This document shows positions 4,192 through 6,360 of a stretch of DNA of 6,360 nt, piece by piece. This stretch comes from an uncultured Treponema sp. (GTDB lineage: Bacteria; Spirochaetota; Spirochaetia; Treponematales; Treponemataceae). Positions within the stretch are counted from its first letter, which is position 1. Each line of letters opens with the position of its first letter. The DNA is taken from positions 1 through 6,360 of the forward strand of contig CALCEK010000004.1 of the NCBI GenBank assembly GCA_937900125.1. The letters run 5' to 3'. The position numbers and the translations under genes were made by a program. Below the pieces are notes generated by a model that saw only the letters and a program-made list of their open reading frames with translations, was not told where the DNA came from and ran no database searches.

Positions 4192-5142
4192 TTGTCTGCG
4201 TATACAATAATCGTTCCAGACGGTCAAACACTTAGGCGACTGTGCGGAACAAATGACATAAATCTCCGCCTCATAGAATCACGGCTTGGTGCTGAAATTT
4301 TTGCAAGTGGGAATGAAATTGCAATAAATAGCGAAAACAATGAATGTATTGAGCAATTTCGTTTTGTAATTGATAGGATTCTTGATGAATTTTCTGAAAA
4401 TCAATCGAATTTTTCGGATTCAGATATTGTCCGTTCAGTGCTTGCCGTAGACAAAGGCAAGGCTCATTTTGGAAATATTTCAATTGAAATTCCAGGCGGA
4501 ATTAAAAAAATTTACCCTTACAGTGCCGCGCAGGCAAAATTGATTGAGGCATTTAAAGAAAATGACGTGGTGTTTGCCGTAGGTCCTGCGGGTTCTGGAA
4601 AAACCTACCTTGCCGTTGCTACAGCACTTTCGATTGTGCTTTCAAAACAAAAATCGGCATTAGTTTTAACTCGTCCCGTTGTTGAAGCGGGAGAAAGTCT
4701 CGGTTATCTTCCTGGCGACCTTGAAGAAAAAATAAATCCCTATATTCGTCCGTTGTATGATGCGATGAACGCGGTGTTGCCCCGAGAATCCGTGAAAAAA
4801 TTAACAGAAAGTGGCATTGTAGAAGCCGCTCCGCTTGCGTATATGCGTGGAAGAACAATCAGCAATAGCATTATTTTGCTTGACGAAGCGCAAAATACGA
4901 GCGTTGGACAAATGAAAATGTTCCTTACACGAATGGGTGAAGGTTCAAAAATGTTTGTTACAGGCGATTTAACTCAAATAGATTTGCCAAAGCATATTCC
5001 ATCTGGACTTTTGCACGCAACAAAAATCCTAAAAGATGTGCCAGGCATTTACATTCAAGAACTTCAAAAACAAGATGTTGTTAGAAGTGAAACTGTAAAA
5101 CGAATTATTCAGGCGTATGAAGATGAAGAAAGAAAAAGCTAA
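4192..5142 (+). CDS. phoH: PhoH family ATPase (PhoH-like/YbeZ)
   Basis: A 316-residue cytoplasmic P-loop ATPase of typical full length. The N-terminal domain (about 1-65) has the family pattern LRRLCGTNDINLRLIESRLG and ASGNEI, seen in PhoH/YbeZ proteins before the ATPase core. The core (about 105-310) shows PYSAAQAKLIEA (109-120), Walker A GPAGSGKT (131-138), TRPVVEAGESLGYLPGD (160-176), Walker B IILLDEAQNTS (227-237), and the sensor-like FVTGDLTQIDLP (255-266). The family is linked to RNA metabolism: PhoH-like/YbeZ proteins associate with the endoribonuclease YbeY, and the core resembles superfamily 1 helicases. Its partner in rRNA processing or RNA decay here is inferred from family and neighbours. 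It sits 25 bp after the SUMF1 gene, starts at TTG with AAGGA 9 nt upstream, and its last 20 bp overlap the pgpH-like gene, which implies translational coupling. Confidence 0.95.
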   Translation: MSAYTIIVPDGQTLRRLCGTNDINLRLIESRLGAEIFASGNEIAINSENNECIEQFRFVIDRILDEFSENQSNFSDSDIVRSVLAVDKGKAHFGNISIEIPGGIKKIYPYSAAQAKLIEAFKENDVVFAVGPAGSGKTYLAVATALSIVLSKQKSALVLTRPVVEAGESLGYLPGDLEEKINPYIRPLYDAMNAVLPRESVKKLTESGIVEAAPLAYMRGRTISNSIILLDEAQNTSVGQMKMFLTRMGEGSKMFVTGDLTQIDLPKHIPSGLLHATKILKDVPGIYIQELQKQDVVRSETVKRIIQAYEDEERKS

Positions 5143-6360
5143 CGAAAAAAATAGTTCATTTTTGACATTTTTTAAATCGACAAAAGAGTTTGTTCAAAAA
5201 AATTACCCTTCAATTTTGTTGTTTTTGGCGACATTTATTGTTGCGGTTGTATTGTCGCTTTTTAGAACCGTAACAGAAGATTCTGTCAGCCGAATTTCAA
5301 TAAATGATTTTCAGCCTGGGCAAATTGCAATGGAAAACATTTATTCCCCGCGCTCGATTGCGGCAGATAGCGAAAATCCCGTTGAAATCCAAAAAGGCGA
5401 ACAATTAACTAGGCAAGGTTGGCCTATCGATGACGAAGAATATGCAAAATTAAAAAAATTGTCGGATTCTTCCCGCTACACAGATTATAGGTCTTTTGCA
5501 AATTCCGTTTTGTTTTTGCTTTTGCTCGGAAGCCTTTTTTGTTTTATGTTTAGCTCCGTTTTTTTTGGAAAAACACCCGCATTTAAGGAAGTTGCAACGG
5601 AATGTGTGTTTTTTATAATAACTTATGCTACGGCAATTTTTGTTTCTAGGCTTACACATTTTGAAAGCCCAATAGGTTTTTGCATTTTGCTTCCCGCAAC
5701 GCTTTGTTCTTTTTTGGTAGCAATTTTATTTGGGCAACTTAATGCGTTTTTCTTTGCGATTTTTGTTTCTTTTTCAATACTTGACGCAGCTTCTTTCAAT
5801 TTAGAGCCATTTTTTTACGTTCTTTCAACATCTTTGGTGGCGGCACGACTTGTTCAATCAGTTGAGCGAAGAATTGATTTGGTTTTTGTTTCGCTTATGC
5901 AAAGTTTTCTAAATGTTGTGTTCTTGTTTGTTTTTAAGATTATTTTTAAGGATTCGTATGGAATTATCATTTTAGAAGCTTTTGGACTCTTTTTTAACGG
6001 ATTTATTTCTGGAATTTTGTGTTTGGGACTTTTGACACCAATTGAATATATTTTAAACACAGCTTCTGTTTTCCGCCTACTTGATTTAAGCGATTTGAAC
6101 GCGCCTACAATCAAAAATATGCAAATGGTTGCGGGCGGCACTTACACTCATTCAATTATGGTTGCAAATCTTGCCGAAAGTGCCTGCAGAAAAATTGGAG
6201 CAAATTCATTGTTAGCGCGAGTTGGAGCCTATTATCACGACATCGGAAAAACTGACAATCCAGAATATTTTACAGAAAATCAAGACGGAAAAGAAAACAT
6301 TCACAATGAAATAAATCCGTCTCTTTCTGTTAGCATTATAAGAAGTCACGTAAAAAAAGG
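5123..6360 (+). CDS. pgpH: 7TM-HD family c-di-AMP phosphodiesterase (PgpH/YqfF type), 3' end off window
   Basis: A frame open to the window edge (412 codons seen). A basic cytoplasmic head is followed by TM1 (about 29-48), a short outside segment (about 50-123), then a block of six or more hydrophobic helices (about 124-310, the 7TM-7TMR_HD domain), and an HD phosphohydrolase domain beginning near 335. The HD domain shows GGTYTHSIMVANLAE (His343), LLARVGAYYHDIGK (His372-Asp373), PEYFTENQ (380-387) and SHVKKG (His409); this is very close to PgpH/YqfF proteins, which hydrolyse cyclic di-AMP at the inner face of the membrane. The remaining metal ligands lie beyond the window. The outside region is only about 75 residues against some 250 in the Bacillus/Listeria proteins. 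The start is ATG 5123 (AGG at 5111-5113, 9-nt spacer); ATG 5117 is in frame and also possible. It overlaps phoH by 20 bp. ybeY would be an unsurprising next gene. Confidence 0.92.
   Translation, partial: MKKEKANEKNSSFLTFFKSTKEFVQKNYPSILLFLATFIVAVVLSLFRTVTEDSVSRISINDFQPGQIAMENIYSPRSIAADSENPVEIQKGEQLTRQGWPIDDEEYAKLKKLSDSSRYTDYRSFANSVLFLLLLGSLFCFMFSSVFFGKTPAFKEVATECVFFIITYATAIFVSRLTHFESPIGFCILLPATLCSFLVAILFGQLNAFFFAIFVSFSILDAASFNLEPFFYVLSTSLVAARLVQSVERRIDLVFVSLMQSFLNVVFLFVFKIIFKDSYGIIILEAFGLFFNGFISGILCLGLLTPIEYILNTASVFRLLDLSDLNAPTIKNMQMVAGGTYTHSIMVANLAESACRKIGANSLLARVGAYYHDIGKTDNPEYFTENQDGKENIHNEINPSLSVSIIRSHVKK

Noticed and set aside
5450..6141. Two minus-strand frames (5450-5659 and 5854-6141)
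   Set aside because: Both are shadows of the pgpH-like gene, which is open throughout on the plus strand.

Overview
This window is AT-rich bacterial chromosome, with many A/T runs and Lys/Asn/Phe-rich proteins. The protein styles (short secreted TPR proteins, a secreted SUMF1-fold protein, a PhoH / 7TM-HD phosphodiesterase pair) and the use of TTG starts best fit a spirochaete of the Treponema type. That assignment is from recognition by eye, not from a search.

Layout. The left end (1-260) holds the beginning of a leftward gene (minus strand, start at 100 or 103) that runs off the window. It is preceded by an unusually well-defined minus-strand transcription unit: a near-consensus extended -10 promoter (206-234), a 13-bp dyad over the predicted start site, a 5' hairpin, a C-rich single-stranded linker that copies the anti-Shine-Dalgarno heptamer CACCUCC, and a 10-bp terminator stem with a U tract. 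The terminator ends just before the Shine-Dalgarno of the leftward gene. This is either a small RNA of about 85-90 nt or an attenuator leader, and it is the most interesting object here. Next comes a minus-strand gene of unknown function (262-867), helical with a basic GGRPKK tail. A 129-bp divergent promoter region separates it from the rightward genes.

Rightward genes. A secreted TPR protein (997-2166), possibly translated from a leaderless mRNA, is followed after 18 bp by an alpha/beta hydrolase with a complete Ser-Asp-His triad (2185-3129). A second promoter region (3130-3257) precedes a three-gene run: a secreted SUMF1/FGE-fold protein (TTG start at 3258), the PhoH ATPase (TTG start at 4192), and a 7TM-HD c-di-AMP phosphodiesterase of the PgpH type (start 5123, overlapping phoH by 20 bp), which runs off the right edge. 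The phoH-pgpH order is the common arrangement that often continues into ybeY. The PgpH here has a very short extracytoplasmic region compared with the family.

How the genes work together. The right half looks like an RNA-metabolism and second-messenger operon (PhoH, PgpH) headed by an exported SUMF1-like protein. The TPR/hydrolase pair looks like an independent envelope/lipid-related unit. No tRNA, rRNA, CRISPR array or insertion sequence was seen, and no gap above 300 bases lacks a feature.
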